DNA of 64,000 nucleotides. Origin: Pholiota molesta (Eukaryota > Basidiomycota > Agaricomycetes > Agaricales > Strophariaceae). The translations under genes were made by a program, and so were the position numbers. Where the stretch lies: assembly GCA_014925825.1 (NCBI GenBank), contig JACGCK010000096.1, positions 1-64,000 of the forward strand, given 5' to 3'. The notes beneath the pieces were generated by a model. It did not search any database, had not been told where the DNA came from, and saw nothing but the letters and a program-made list of their open reading frames with translations. Position 1 is the first letter of the stretch. Each line of letters opens with the position of its first letter. Below are positions 46,369-57,130 of this stretch, piece after piece.

Positions 46369-47510
46369 GTCCGAGATAGCGCGTGCTGACGGATTGGGCT
46401 GTTCAGTGAGAAACTTTGGCGAAAATGGCTCAGTTGGGACTTGAGAAGTTGGGCGGTTTCATAGATGACCTGGTTTATAGATATTCTCTTTTCTTCTCTG
46501 CCTTCGCGACTCGATATTCAACATGTAGTACGGATGTACTACGCAAAAATGTGGCTAAGGCGTGCACTCCTGGCTCGAAAAACTAAAATGTTTGTTATCT
46601 CGCTGCCGCCGTCTTGGCAATACTATACATGTACACATGTGCTGTGAATTTTGGTCTGGATATGAACACCTTACAGACATAGTGGGATTTCCGCTCCTCG
46701 GAGTTGAACACTGTTATTAATATCTGGGTGCAGTGGCCAATCCGAAGCGGAGTACAGCGTTATCTATAGCCCACAATACGAAAGGCGCTTCCATCCAGCT
46801 GTTTGATCCCCGCCGTCATTTTCAATGTTGCGAGCACTGCACCACGAGAATTCAGAGCTATCTATAGTAGATCTCTATGTGAACTGGCGGATAAACAAGA
46901 AATGGGCGTACCGCATTTTCGTGGGTCCATAGGAGAAACAGATATTGAGGCGTCGAGGCGTCCGGCGGTGCCGTGAGTCGTTTTCTTTGAGTCCGAGATA
47001 CCGTGCTAACGGGATGGATGGACTGTGTAGTGAGAAACTTTGAAAGTAGCTTAGGTGGAACATGAGCTTGCGGGTTGAGCGGTTTCGTAGATGTCCTGGT
47101 TTATAGATATTCTTTTTTCTTCTCTGCCTTCGCGACTTGATATTCAATATGTAGTACAGATGTACATACTACGCAGAAAATGTAGCCAAGTCATGCACTC
47201 CTGGGCTGAAGAACTGAAATGTTATCTCGCTGCCTCTGTCTTGGCAATAACTATACACATATGATGTGAACCTGGCCTGAATATGAATACCTACATCGCC
47301 TTACAGACATAGTGGGATTTCCGGTCATCGCGTTCGTTTCACACTGTTATTAACACTTATCTGGGTACAGTGGCCAATCTGAAGCTGAGTACAGCGTTAT
47401 CTATAGCACGGAATACGAAAGGCGCTTCCTGTTTGATCCCCGATGTTGTGGGATAGTTGTACAGCATTTTCGTGGGTCCATAGGAAAATCAGATATTGAT
47501 GCAGGGATTC
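46335..47510 (+). repeat. Tandem duplication of the ferric reductase tail, two ~0.6 kb units
   Basis: Unit 1 (46335-46957) starts in the last coding bases of the reductase (GTGCCGTGAGTCGTTTGCTTT). Unit 2 (46958-47510) repeats it from GTGCCGTGAGTCGTTTTCTTT through TTCGTGGGTCCATAGG. Shared landmarks in order are GTCCGAGATA, GTGAGAAACTTT, GGTTTATAGATATTC, CTACGCA and ACAGACATAGTGGGATTTCC. Unit 2 has small deletions. The second copy carries only the 3' end of the gene and cannot be functional. Confidence 0.8.
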
Positions 47511-47708
47511 GCTCAAACACGTCCGACGAAGGTGTGCGAGGAAGATTTAGTAGCATTGCCCTCCAAATGTATTGTTAACTCGTGTAACAACGCTTGAACT
47601 TTGAGGCTCGAAAGAACGCAGAACAGTACAAATAGTGGTTAGTACTAAGAAACGTAACCCAGCACTTCAATCCCTCATCGGACATTTCTATCGCCCAACA
47701 CCTGAATC

Positions 47709-48287
47709 ATGAAGTTTCGCGAGGCTCTCCACTTCGACGAGGACGAGTACCGACGGGAACTAGCCGAGAAACACTTCTCCTACACCACCCTAGCGAAGGA
47801 GATCTACCGAAAACGCGCCAACGAGACAACAGCGAAAACGCGCCTTGCCATGAGCATCGCCACGGTGCATCTGACGGGTGGCCTATCTTTCCTCTCAGCA
47901 GCGACGAACTGTCGAAACATATCCGTGGAAGCTCGAAAGCTGAAAGTACTGGAGGTGGAATGGGCGCGCCGCGGCCAATGCAGACTCCCTGAACGAACCA
48001 TCAGAGACCAGATTATCCTGATATCCATCGCCATTGGCACGAGTGCCATAACCATCGGCATAGATATTGGCCTATCAGGAATCGCACCCGTCCCCGACGT
48101 GTTCTACCACGCAACTCCTATGTTCCTGAACGGCCATCTGGTCTCCGAGGCCTTGTGTACTCATATTGCACTCCAGCAACTCGAAGTCCAAGGCGTAAAT
48201 GAGGTTTTGGATGAGGCAGTCGAAAGAGTCGAAGAAAACTTGACCAGCCAAGTCGTCAGTCGTGATTCAGCAAGTGCCCAACCGTAA
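47709..48287 (+). CDS. Unknown protein, copy 1 of a duplicated gene
   Basis: Reads as 192 residues starting MKFREALHFDEDEYRRELAE. The body is FSYTTLAKEIYRKRANETTA, then a moderately hydrophobic segment and ISIAIGTSAITIGIDIGLSG, which could be membrane-associated or buried. The end is acidic and helical (EVLDEAVERVEENLTSQVV). No family is recognised. The apparent stop TAA lies inside a perfect splice donor (CC|GTAAGT at 48284). A 53-nt intron to 48336 would replace the last residues by a Pro-Val-Thr ending, so the true end may be 48346 or so. A nearly identical gene lies at 50096-50677. No signal peptide is evident. Confidence 0.6.
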   Translation: MKFREALHFDEDEYRRELAEKHFSYTTLAKEIYRKRANETTAKTRLAMSIATVHLTGGLSFLSAATNCRNISVEARKLKVLEVEWARRGQCRLPERTIRDQIILISIAIGTSAITIGIDIGLSGIAPVPDVFYHATPMFLNGHLVSEALCTHIALQQLEVQGVNEVLDEAVERVEENLTSQVVSRDSASAQP

Positions 48288-48604
48288 GTGGATTTTTGCC
48301 ACTCTTCGTTGTCGCAAGCAGCTGAAGGATTAATAGTGTAACTTAGCACATGACATCGAGCTTTATAGTCCATGGGGATGCTTAAAGGCGAATTATTTGG
48401 CGGTATTCCAAGTCAACGTTTCACTACAAGTATTGCTTTTAGTAGAATTTATTTATTACGTATAGAAGAAAATACTTCACCCTTGGGATTTGGTATACTT
48501 ATATGACATTTATGATTTGCCCCAGAATATTGATTTATGGTCTTATGTTACGGATGAGCGCTGAGCATCAAGGACCAATATTTACTCGACCTATTCATCC
48601 ACGT

Positions 48605-48900
48605 ATAGCTTGACAGCTGACGAAACTATCAACCACCGGTGGCTCAATGCGGCCCGCACGCAGTTTCGTCCCTCACACTCCTATGCATTCGCAGCGTATG
48701 CGCGGCACGAAAACGCTGGCACCATGAAATGTGATTATGTGAGGGAAACTGCCAGTGAGCATGGTGAGCGTGTTGGACCGTGGTACACACCGGCGTTTGT
48801 GCGTGGTGTGCGCGGGAGAGTGCGAGCGATGGGCGAGATTGTGCGTGGTATGTGCAGTAGGTCGGCGAACGTGGAAGTGCATCTAGGAACATGATACCAA
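48605..48900 (+). pseudogene. Relic of ferric reductase exon 6 (first)
   Basis: Starting near 48590 the sequence follows the reductase intron 5/exon 6 border and exon: CTGACGAAACTATCAACCACC and CTCAATGCGGCCCG correspond to bases around 44488-44528, and TCCTATGCATTCGCAGCGTATGCG to 44550-44578. Similarity fades after about 48720. The continuation to 48900 is shared with the second relic but not clearly with the reductase. Because the intron edge is included it arose by genomic duplication. Confidence 0.65.
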
Positions 48901-50095
48901 GTTGGTTGAGAGCGCATCGTGTGAATTTGCTATCCACATCGTGCGGTTCTTGCTTCATCGTCTGTAGGCTGGTAACTGTATTCTTAGACTAAATTTACGA
49001 TTTTTATATGTAGCATACATAGAGTATGTAAGAATTGATCAAGACGAGTTTCGTAAGTCTGTCTAACCTGCTGTAGTTTTCGCGCATGGTCGTATACATT
49101 GGTTGAGTTCAATATGATTATATCAGAGCACCGTATTTAGTACAAGGAATTTGGCTATATGTATTAGAGAGCTATATGAGTAGAATTAGCCCGGAATTAT
49201 ATCTTCAGGTATGTGAGGCATGTATGGGCACGCGCATTTGCCCTGTCCCAATTATATCAACCGTATCGTGGGGAATCATTTGGCCGTCCGTCTCAAGAAC
49301 ATGTTGTAGCAATGCTCAATCCTCATTCAATTGCGGTCATGAAATTAGGAAGGAAACACCAATGTGGAACTTTCGAAGCTGTATGAGATGCGTCAGGGAT
49401 CTGAACACATGCATATACAAACCAATAGGCGAGCTACGAATAGGTGCTTGACAATGAGCTTGTTCCCACAGATTATCACGGCAAATCCATGCCGAAGAGA
49501 CAAGCGCCCGGTAAAACAAGTTTGAAAGATAGACTTTGCCCCCGCATGTTCATCGATGTATCATGCGTGCGCTAATTATAAAATTTGGTATTCAATTCAC
49601 ATACCCATCCTCATGCATTTCATCGGCGGATTAGTTTGTCCACCATTCTCATGTACAATTCGTGTTCTTATCAAGAATAAACTTCTTGCGCACCTTGATC
49701 GCAGTGTGCGGTGTGCTCTGCGTCCGCATTTTCGAAGCTGGGCACAGTAAGTGGCACTATACATAGATACATAATATGAAATGTCGAAGTAGAATTGTGA
49801 ATTTCCAATCTTGATTGTGATTTCTTGCCATGGTAGAGACAACGCATTAAGGTTCAGTTCAAATGTTTGGACATTCTCCAGTGGTATCGTAATTACGGGC
49901 GACGTATCCTCGACGTTCACATCGCATAAGTGGTATAACTCTTACAACCACGCCTCAGGTGCGTAGTAAGGGGGAGGCGGAAGACTACAAATAGTTGGTT
50001 CAGAATTCTCATGATTTTTCAAAGCACATCGTCTCAACCTACACCGTCGACGTTGTCTATCACTCAACCTTGCTTGCATCCCTATTTCTCACATC
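48901..50095. other. Spacer between the two copies of the unknown gene
   Basis: AT-rich DNA with no supportable ORF. Near 49680-49760 a short GC-richer stretch (CTTGCGCACCTTGATCGCAG) is present. The last ~150 bp should be the promoter of the second gene copy, but it differs from that of copy 1. Confidence 0.4.
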
Positions 50096-50677
50096 ATGAA
50101 GCTCCTTGAAACCCTCCACTTCAGCGAAAACAATTACCAGCAGACTATTTCCCGCAAATACTTCTCCTACACCACCCTAGCGAAGGAGATCTACCGCAAA
50201 CGCGCCAACGAGACAACAGCGAAAACGCGCCTTGCCATGAGCATCGCCACGGTGCATCTGACGGGTGGCCTATCTTTCCTCTCAGCGGCGGCGAACTGTC
50301 GAAACATGTCCGTGGAAGCTCGAAAGCTGAAAGTACTGGAGGTGGAATGGGCGCGCCGCGGCCAATGCAGACTCCCTGAACGAACCATCAGAGACCAGAT
50401 TGTCCTGATATCCATCGCCATTGGCACGAGTGCCATAACCATCGGCATAGATATTGGCCTATCAGGAATCGCACCCGTCCCCGACGTGTTCCACCACGCA
50501 ACTCCAATGTTCCTGAACGGACATCTGGTCTCCGAGGCCTTGTGTACTCATATCGCACTCCAGCAACTCGAAGTCCAAGGCGTAAATGAGGTTTTGGATG
50601 AGGCAGTCGAAAGAGTCGGAGAAAACTTGACCAGCCAAGTCGTCAGTCGTGATTCAGCAAGTGCCCAACTTCAGTAA
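50096..50677 (+). CDS. Unknown protein, copy 2 of a duplicated gene
   Basis: 193 residues starting MKLLETLHFSENNYQQTISR. From FSYTTLAKEIYRKRAN to the end it is nearly identical to the gene at 47709-48287 (differences such as Thr/Ala, Ile/Met, Ile/Val, Tyr/His, Glu/Gly). The first ~23 residues differ at about two thirds of positions. The nucleotide match begins abruptly at TTCTCCTACACC. As in copy 1, the stop overlaps a splice donor (CA|GTAAGT at 50674) with an acceptor at 50726, which would add a few residues. Function is not known; see copy 1 for the features of the body. Confidence 0.6.
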   Translation: MKLLETLHFSENNYQQTISRKYFSYTTLAKEIYRKRANETTAKTRLAMSIATVHLTGGLSFLSAAANCRNMSVEARKLKVLEVEWARRGQCRLPERTIRDQIVLISIAIGTSAITIGIDIGLSGIAPVPDVFHHATPMFLNGHLVSEALCTHIALQQLEVQGVNEVLDEAVERVGENLTSQVVSRDSASAQLQ

Positions 50678-51039
50678 GTGGATTTTTGCCACTCTTCGTT
50701 GTCGCAAGCAGCTGAAGGATTAATAGTGTAACTTACACATGATATCGAGCTTTATCGTCCAATTGTGCTAGATTGGACGCTTCCTTTATTACGATTCCTG
50801 ACATCCTTTATAGTGTAAAATGGGAAGGCTTTAAGTCGAATTATTTTGCGGTATTCCAAGTCAACGTTCAACTACAAGTATTGCTTAGCCTTTGAGTTAG
50901 CATGAATATTCATTGCGTATAAAAGCAAATACTTCACCCTTGAGATTTGGTATTTATGATATTTGCCCCTGAATATCGATTGATGTTTTCGGGTTATGGA
51001 TGAGCATCAGGGCCCAATTCAACCTACTCATCAACATAT

Positions 51040-51300
51040 GGATTAACAGCCGACGAAACTATCAAACACTGTTGAATCCAATGCGGTCCGCTCGCAGTTT
51101 TTCCCCTCACACTCCTATGCGTTCGCAGCGTACGCGCGGCACGAAAACGCTGGGCACCAGGAAAATTTCCAGTGAGCGTGGTGACCGTACTGGGCGTGCT
51201 ACGCACCGGCATTTGTGAGTGGTGTGCGCGGGCGAGTGCGAGCTATGCGCGAGATTGTGCGTGGTATGTGCTGTAGGTTGGCGAACGTGCAAGTACATCT
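51040..51300 (+). pseudogene. Relic of ferric reductase exon 6 (second)
   Basis: AGCCGACGAAACTATCAAAC, ATGCGGTCCGCTCGCAGTTT and CTCCTATGCGTTCGCAGCGT align to the reductase exon 6 near 44488-44578 and to the first relic at 48605. It lies at a similar distance from its unknown-gene neighbour, which shows that gene and relic were duplicated as one unit. Confidence 0.65.
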
Positions 51301-52414
51301 GGGAACAGTATATGGAGGATTTCCTGAGATAGTGCTGGGGACACAATGATAGACCCGAGATAACCATATTATCGCGAGCAGCTTGAGTTGAGACAAGCTA
51401 GACTATAGTCATGGCGAGTACAAAGTATGAGAAGCATTGACTTGGTCATCATAGCTTCATTACTTCGCCAAGGGAGCAGCCAGAGAGGATGGCATTTCAA
51501 ACCGTGCGCCTGAAACGAGGCCCAGAACTGGATTGCCTAGTATGCAAAAGGTGCCATGAAACAGCAAGGGCGAGAAGTAGAGGAACAACACCAGTAGAGG
51601 GGATATGGAGCGCAAGTGAAAGAGGGAAAGATTCGGGACGGGTGTCAGGTTCAACCGTGGGACAATTCACCTTAGGTGTGCATAACCCATCATCTTGCCG
51701 TCATCGTTCACGCGTTCACGGTTGGTTGCAGGTTTGTTCAAGCCTTCAAGCTTCAAGCTTCATTGAAGGTTTGTTCACGGTTCATCAAAAGAATTCTTTC
51801 TTTTGATGATTATCTCCCGCAAATGTGCTCATTCAAGGGCTGGCTCCTTCCGCAAGCTCAAGGCTAACGCAGGGATGAGGGGAGCAGGATATGACACTCG
51901 TGCAGGTGCGACCCAATTACCCCGCTTCCCCATCTTTGACAGCGGCAGATATGTTCGCGACAATCACTACAACCGCAGACGCTCTGACGACGTGGATAAA
52001 GTGATTTGGGTAGATCCCACCGGCGTGTTATATGCAGGGAATCGGAGATGACGCGTTCAACCGGCGCTCTCCTCGCTGCATGCCAGCGGTACACGACATC
52101 CCCTTCGCCTCATGTATGACGGGGAATAGATTCTCGCCTTTGTGTTCTGCCTTGGTTCTGCCCCAGGAGTCAGAGGCGACGCGTCTTCTAGGCTCACAGG
52201 CCGATAAAGTGTAAACATCAGCAAACTTAACATTTATAATGCTGAACAAAAGTCTGACTAAACCTACATTACGGCAGACTCTGCCACATGGATGGCGTGC
52301 TTCTTCTAGTAATGGATTTGCATTGGTAAGACTGTTCAGTGTTATTGCTAGTGAGCAATATAAATTCCATATAAAAGGTTCGTTCTGCGTACCTCTCTAT
52401 ACCATTATTCAACC
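51301..52414. other. Intergenic region with a short ORF and SDR1 promoter
   Basis: An 82-codon frame at 51803-52051 (FPIFDSGRYVRDNHYNRRRS, VIWVDPTGVLYAGNRR) looks somewhat protein-like but is unassigned. A TTCAAGC/GTTCA-rich patch is at 51735-51790. The last 180 bp resemble the promoter upstream of the second dehydrogenase. Confidence 0.4.
52235..52414 (+). promoter_or_regulatory. Promoter of SDR1, conserved with SDR2
   Basis: ATATAAAAGGTTCGTTCT at 52369-52386 is almost identical to 55453-55470, each 40-60 bp upstream of the ATG. ATAATGCTGAACA and ATTACGGC further upstream also recur at 55308-55345. The TATA box and its flank were kept after the gene duplication. Confidence 0.65.
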
Positions 52415-53486
52415 ATGTCTAGCCAAATTTATTTCATTGCAGGAGCTTCACGAGGCATCGGTACGTCGCCTGCACAGGCTGCACTTCGCCATCTGCTATC
52501 CACTAATTCACTTCACCACCCACCACACAGGTTTAGCCCTCGTCGACGCCATCGCGTCCAAAGACCCCTCCGCCATCATCTACGCTGGCGCGCGCGATCC
52601 AACCGGCGGCGCCGCCCAGCTCAAAGAGCTAGCGGCCAAATACCCCGGCCGCGTCGAGGTCGTGAAGTACGTCGCCGGGGACAAGGAAGGCAACGACGCC
52701 ATTGCGGCAGAGATCAAGGCGAAGCACGGCCGGGTGGATACCGTGATTGCCAATGCAGGTGAGGTTCCATTATCTCTTCGTTTTATGGTATAGTTTACTT
52801 ACATCCACTTTACATCTACTGTTAGGTATCGCGAATTACGGAGGAAAGGTGCACGAAACGCCTGTAGACAAATTCGAGGAGCACTTCTCCGTACGTACGC
52901 TCGTCCTCTCTTGCAAATCAAGCCCCACGACAACTCACCCGATGACAGGTCAACGTCCTCGGCCCCCTCGTGCTCTTCCAATCAATCCGCGCCGTGCTCC
53001 GTGCCAGCGCGCTGCCGCGGTTCGTCCCTATCAGCTCCGTCTCGGGGAGCCTGGCAGGGATCCAGCCAGGAGGGATGGACATAGCGACCTACGGCACGAG
53101 CAAGGCCGCGCTGAACTGGGTGACGCGGAAGATCCACTTTGAGAACGAATGGCTAGGTGCGCGATTTCGTCCGGATACGCCGTCGCGGGTCCCTCTCTGA
53201 CGCACCCCGTAGTCGCGTTTCCTCAATGCCCTGGTCCCGTGGAAACCGATATGTGTACGTGCCACATATTTTGTTCTGCTTCTACCGCAGGCGACGACTC
53301 ACATTGTGTATGAATCTTCTCAACCATACAGCGAGGCCACTTTTGGAGGGGAATGACGCCCTGAGGAGCATTATGCGCCAGCCGAACGTCGCCGCGGATA
53401 TCTTGGTCGATATCATCTCCGCTTCCACACGCGAGAAAGACGGGGGCCAGTTCCACAGTATAGAGGGCGGCAGGCATCTATGGTGA
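52415..53486 (+). CDS. Short-chain dehydrogenase/reductase, copy 1
   Basis: Classical SDR oxidoreductase, 247 residues, six exons: 52415-52460, 52531-52758, 52826-52890, 52949-53156, 53213-53254, 53332-53486. The Rossmann glycine motif is IAGASRGIG right at the N terminus, split by intron 1 before GLALVDAI. The acidic end of beta-2 reads AGARDPTG. NAG-type ANAGIANYGG is in the middle, and the catalytic YGTSKAALNWVTRKIH has Tyr and Lys with Ser (PISSVSGS) upstream. After PGPVETDM it ends with a REKDGGQFHSIEGG strand. Introns are 53-77 nt. The substrate is unknown; similar fungal proteins are annotated as NAD(P)-dependent ketoreductases (norsolorinic acid ketoreductase-like). It should be a soluble enzyme. 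Confidence 0.88.
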
Positions 53487-55509
53487 TTCTGACTCCTTGT
53501 GCTATATCAGATGTGTTGGTGTGCGTAGTTGAAGCTTTACTACTGGGTACTTGTGAGTGGAGCGAGTCATTTGTGGACGGGTAGATCCTGATCCGACGGT
53601 CTTTGTATCAGCTGAGCAGTAGGGCATCGGGAGGACCCACGTCTCGCAAGAGTTTCCTCTTCAATCGGAATTACGTGTCAAGAATGATATTAGACAGTCT
53701 ACATGAATACATTGAATGCACCTCATATGTGTGTATAAGAATAATCGATCGCGCAGTTCGCGCATCTCACCGACGTTCCTCGCCGATATTAGCCGCGGTC
53801 GACAGTCATCATATAATTCGCATGGGTATATGCAACGGAAAATGTCCCCTGGTGCAGCAGCACATGCATGGGCACACAATCTTTCCACACCTTCGACACC
53901 ACACTGTCAGTGTCATACACTCGCTGCCGCGGCCCAGAATTTAGATGCGGGAATGCCTGTCGTAGCATATCAAGAGCGTCCTTCGTGATCTTCTCCAGCG
54001 CCAATTCGTCCTCGACCAAAGCTTGATCTCAAACAGAATGGTGATCGTTGAAATCGCGGATGTGGAATAGTGCGCTAAGGCAGAGTCGATGGAAGCACAG
54101 TTGACTTGGGTGAAGATATCATTGATGAAGCTTGTGTCTTGAAGTCGATATAAGGCGTAAAAATCGCTCGTTCATACCATAGAAGGCATGCTGACTGTAA
54201 TTAATTTCTGAATTCTACGTACTATATCTTACGCGACCGAAGGTTCTTATAACTTATGAACCCGTTCTCAACAACGAGTCGAACTTCAGCTCGACATCCC
54301 AGTTATCTTTTTAAATTTCAATCCACGTCGTCTGCGAATAAGTAGTCGTCGAAGAACCCGATCCCAGCCACGTCTTGCGTGAAGCGAAATCTAATCAAGG
54401 TATTGGTGTCTGCTTCAAAAAATCGAAGGCATTCGTCAACTTTGCGTGTAGAGCGGAACGTTGATAATGTCGCGACGAACCCTGATACAATCCTGGATCC
54501 ATCACGGTTTCATCAGAATACATATAATATTATAAAAGAGTCGATACAATTTGGCCGGGCGCCGAAGCTCACCTGCTCAAAAACATTCAAAGTATTCGAA
54601 GACCAGTAATTTCTTAGCTCATGATACGCAGTTAACGGATATCGGCGACCACACGCCGCACTTCAGAGAGACCTGGGTGCTTTCGAGCAGCTCGACTCGC
54701 TGCGCCTGCAAAATCGCCTACTTCTCGGTGGGGCTGATGATGTCAAACGAGGGCAGCCCATTGAATGTACACTGGCATATCTCAAGTGTCTTTGAAGGAG
54801 ACCATCTCTACTTGCGTCCAGGTGCAAGTCATTGAGCTGAGGCTTACCGGGCCGGAGTTGCCACCCTGAGGGGAGAAAACGTTGTTCACACGTGCACGGA
54901 CTTTGTTAACGACTCTTCAATCTGTTCCTCATCAATAGGATGAGCCAGAGCTTGTGCAGAGGCCAAAATCTCAAGAAAAAAAAGGGCTAGGATGGTAGTC
55001 GCGGTCAGTGGTGACCGTGATTGACGCGCGGGAGAGTCGCTTGCCAACTTACTGCTCCCTGATGGTCCATGGAATATCGCGCTGCCTTCGCTATATATGC
55101 AGTACGCCCCACAGCGGGCTCTCGCTCTTTACTCAGCATCAGCATCGTACAGGCCTGCTTCGGCCCGTAAATCTACAACCGGCGAACGTGTTATCACCGT
55201 CCCATGTGAGTTGAGGAACGACATTGGGTAGATCTCGCCTTCGTGGTAGGCCCAGAGACGCCGCCATCGCCTAGGCTTACATACATCCAAAGTGTAAACG
55301 TGCAGTTGACAATGCTGAACATGACTAAATTCACTATTACGGCGAAATCTGAGGAGATATGTTCACAGATGTTCACATTGTCTACGAGATTCCACTGATA
55401 ACAATTCTGCATTGATGAGATGGTTCAATGTCATTGCCGTTTAGCAGTGGGATATAAAAGGTTCGTTCTTTATACCCCTCAATACCATTATCCTTCATCG
55501 ACATCTATC
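53487..55509. other. Spacer between the two dehydrogenases
   Basis: A minus-strand stretch near 53789-54130 reads LALEKITKDALDMLRQAFPH and, in another frame, SALAHYSTSAISTITILFEI. It could be a decayed gene. Another frame at 54551-54835 has no recognisable content. The last ~200 bp match the SDR1 promoter. Confidence 0.4.
55300..55509 (+). promoter_or_regulatory. Promoter of SDR2, conserved with SDR1
   Basis: TATA block GATATAAAAGGTTCGTTCTT at 55451-55470 with a downstream TACCCCTCAATACCATTAT matching the SDR1 leader. GACAATGCTGAACATGACTA lies upstream. Confidence 0.65.
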
Positions 55510-56607
55510 ATGTCTGGTGCAATCTATTTCGTTGCAGGAGCTTCACGAGGCATCGGTACGTTTACTGCACTTCGCCATCTCCTGTCCACTAAATTCACAT
55601 TGCAATCTACTGCACAGGCTTAGCCATCGTCAACTCTATTGCGTCCAAAGACAACTCTGCTATCATCTACGCCGGTGTGCGCGATCCCTCCGGAGGTGCC
55701 TCGCAGCTCAGAGAGTTACTGCCCAAGTATCCCGGGCGCGTCGAGATCGTGAAGTACGTCGCCGGGGACAAGGAAGGCAACGATGCCATTGCAACAGAGA
55801 TTAAAGCGAAGCACGGCCGGGTTGATACCGTGATTGCCAATGCAGGTGAGATTCCACAATCTACTCGTTTGATCATACTGGTTTACTTACATTCACTTCA
55901 TCTCTACTGTCATTTAGGTATCGCGAACTATACGGGAAAGGTCCACGAAGCACCTGTGGACAAATTCCAGGAGCATTTCTCCGTACGCTCATTCTCTTCA
56001 TGAACTCAGGTCCCACGCCAGAAACTCACCGAATGTCAATAGGTAAACGTCCTTGGCCCCATTGTGCTCTTCCAATCCATCCGCGACTTGCTCAAGGCCA
56101 GTTCGCTACCACGGTTCATCCCCATCAGTTCCGGCGCGGGATGCTTGACCGTAATTCAGGCGGGTTCGATGGACGTCGCGCCCTACGGTGCGAGCAAGGC
56201 CGCGCTGAACTGGGTTACGCGGAAGATCCACTTCGAGAATGAATGGCTCGGTACGTGCATTCACTCAGAATTCGCCGTCGCGGATGTCTCTCTGACGCAG
56301 CCCGCAGTCGCGTTCCCTCAATGTCCTGGTGCGGTGGAAACCGATTTGGGTATGTGTAACGTCCATTACTACTTTGCTTTTACCGCGCTGATGACTCGCG
56401 TTGCATATGAATCTTCTCCACCCTACCGATGACCATACAGCAAAGCCAACTTTGGACGAAAATAGCAAGCACAGCGAGCGCCTGAGGAGGGTTATGCGTC
56501 AGCCAAACGTCGCCGCGGATATCTTGGTGGATATCTTCTCCGCTTCCACGCGCGAGAAAGATGGAGGGCAATTCCACAATGCAGAGGGCGGCATGCACCC
56601 ATGGTAA
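55510..56607 (+). CDS. Short-chain dehydrogenase/reductase, copy 2
   Basis: Paralogue of the gene at 52415-53486 with identical exon plan: 55510-55555, 55618-55845, 55918-55982, 56043-56250, 56308-56349, 56441-56607, giving 251 residues. Motifs are VAGASRGIG, ANAGIANYTG, PISSGAGC and the catalytic YGASKAALNWVTRKIH. The last exon is 12 nt longer than in copy 1 because of KHSERL-type extra residues before MRQPNVAADILVDIFSAS. It ends EGGMHPW. The first four exons have the same lengths in both genes, which shows a tandem duplication. Differences cluster in the loop after the catalytic Ser, next to the substrate pocket, so substrate preference may differ (inference). Confidence 0.88.
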
Positions 56608-57130
56608 TTCTTACCGCCTGTTCTACATAAGATGTGTTGGTATTTGGTCGGTATTCTTAGATGGAAGCTTACCACAGTTTGTAATGGAGAATATGTAGAT
56701 CTTTGATACTTGTAGACCCTCCAATGTTCAATTATTGATTTAAGACATTGCTTCATCCGACTTATGAGCTTTCTAGTTGCGCAATACGTCTTCCTTCCAC
56801 AATCCGAGACGCCCTTAGATATAATATCACACGAGGACTTCTCGTTGACCTCGTTCAGCCGCTCAAGCATGGATTGGTATGTTTAGCAAAGAAAAATTTC
56901 CCTCGCACTGTATTTTAACGTCGATTACTGCCCTCATGCAGGAGTGCCTGTCCTCCCTGATTTAGCCTTGTGAACTGGCTTTACATGTGCTAGACTCGGA
57001 GCCGCAGATAATACACACGCCTTAGACACACGCTTTAGTTTATACTTCCCATCTCAGATCAGGCCATCGCAGAAGCATCCGCCCCATTAACGAACATATC
57101 ATCCTAACCACACTTATCGCACACTGGACT
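56608..57130. other. Intergenic region
   Basis: 3' flank of SDR2 and 5' flank of the F-box-like gene. Its first part (GGTCGGTATTCTTAGATGGAAGCTTACCAC, GTAATGGAGAATA, ACCCTCCAATGTTCA) is repeated at about 58640-58745 in the same orientation. Confidence 0.5.
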
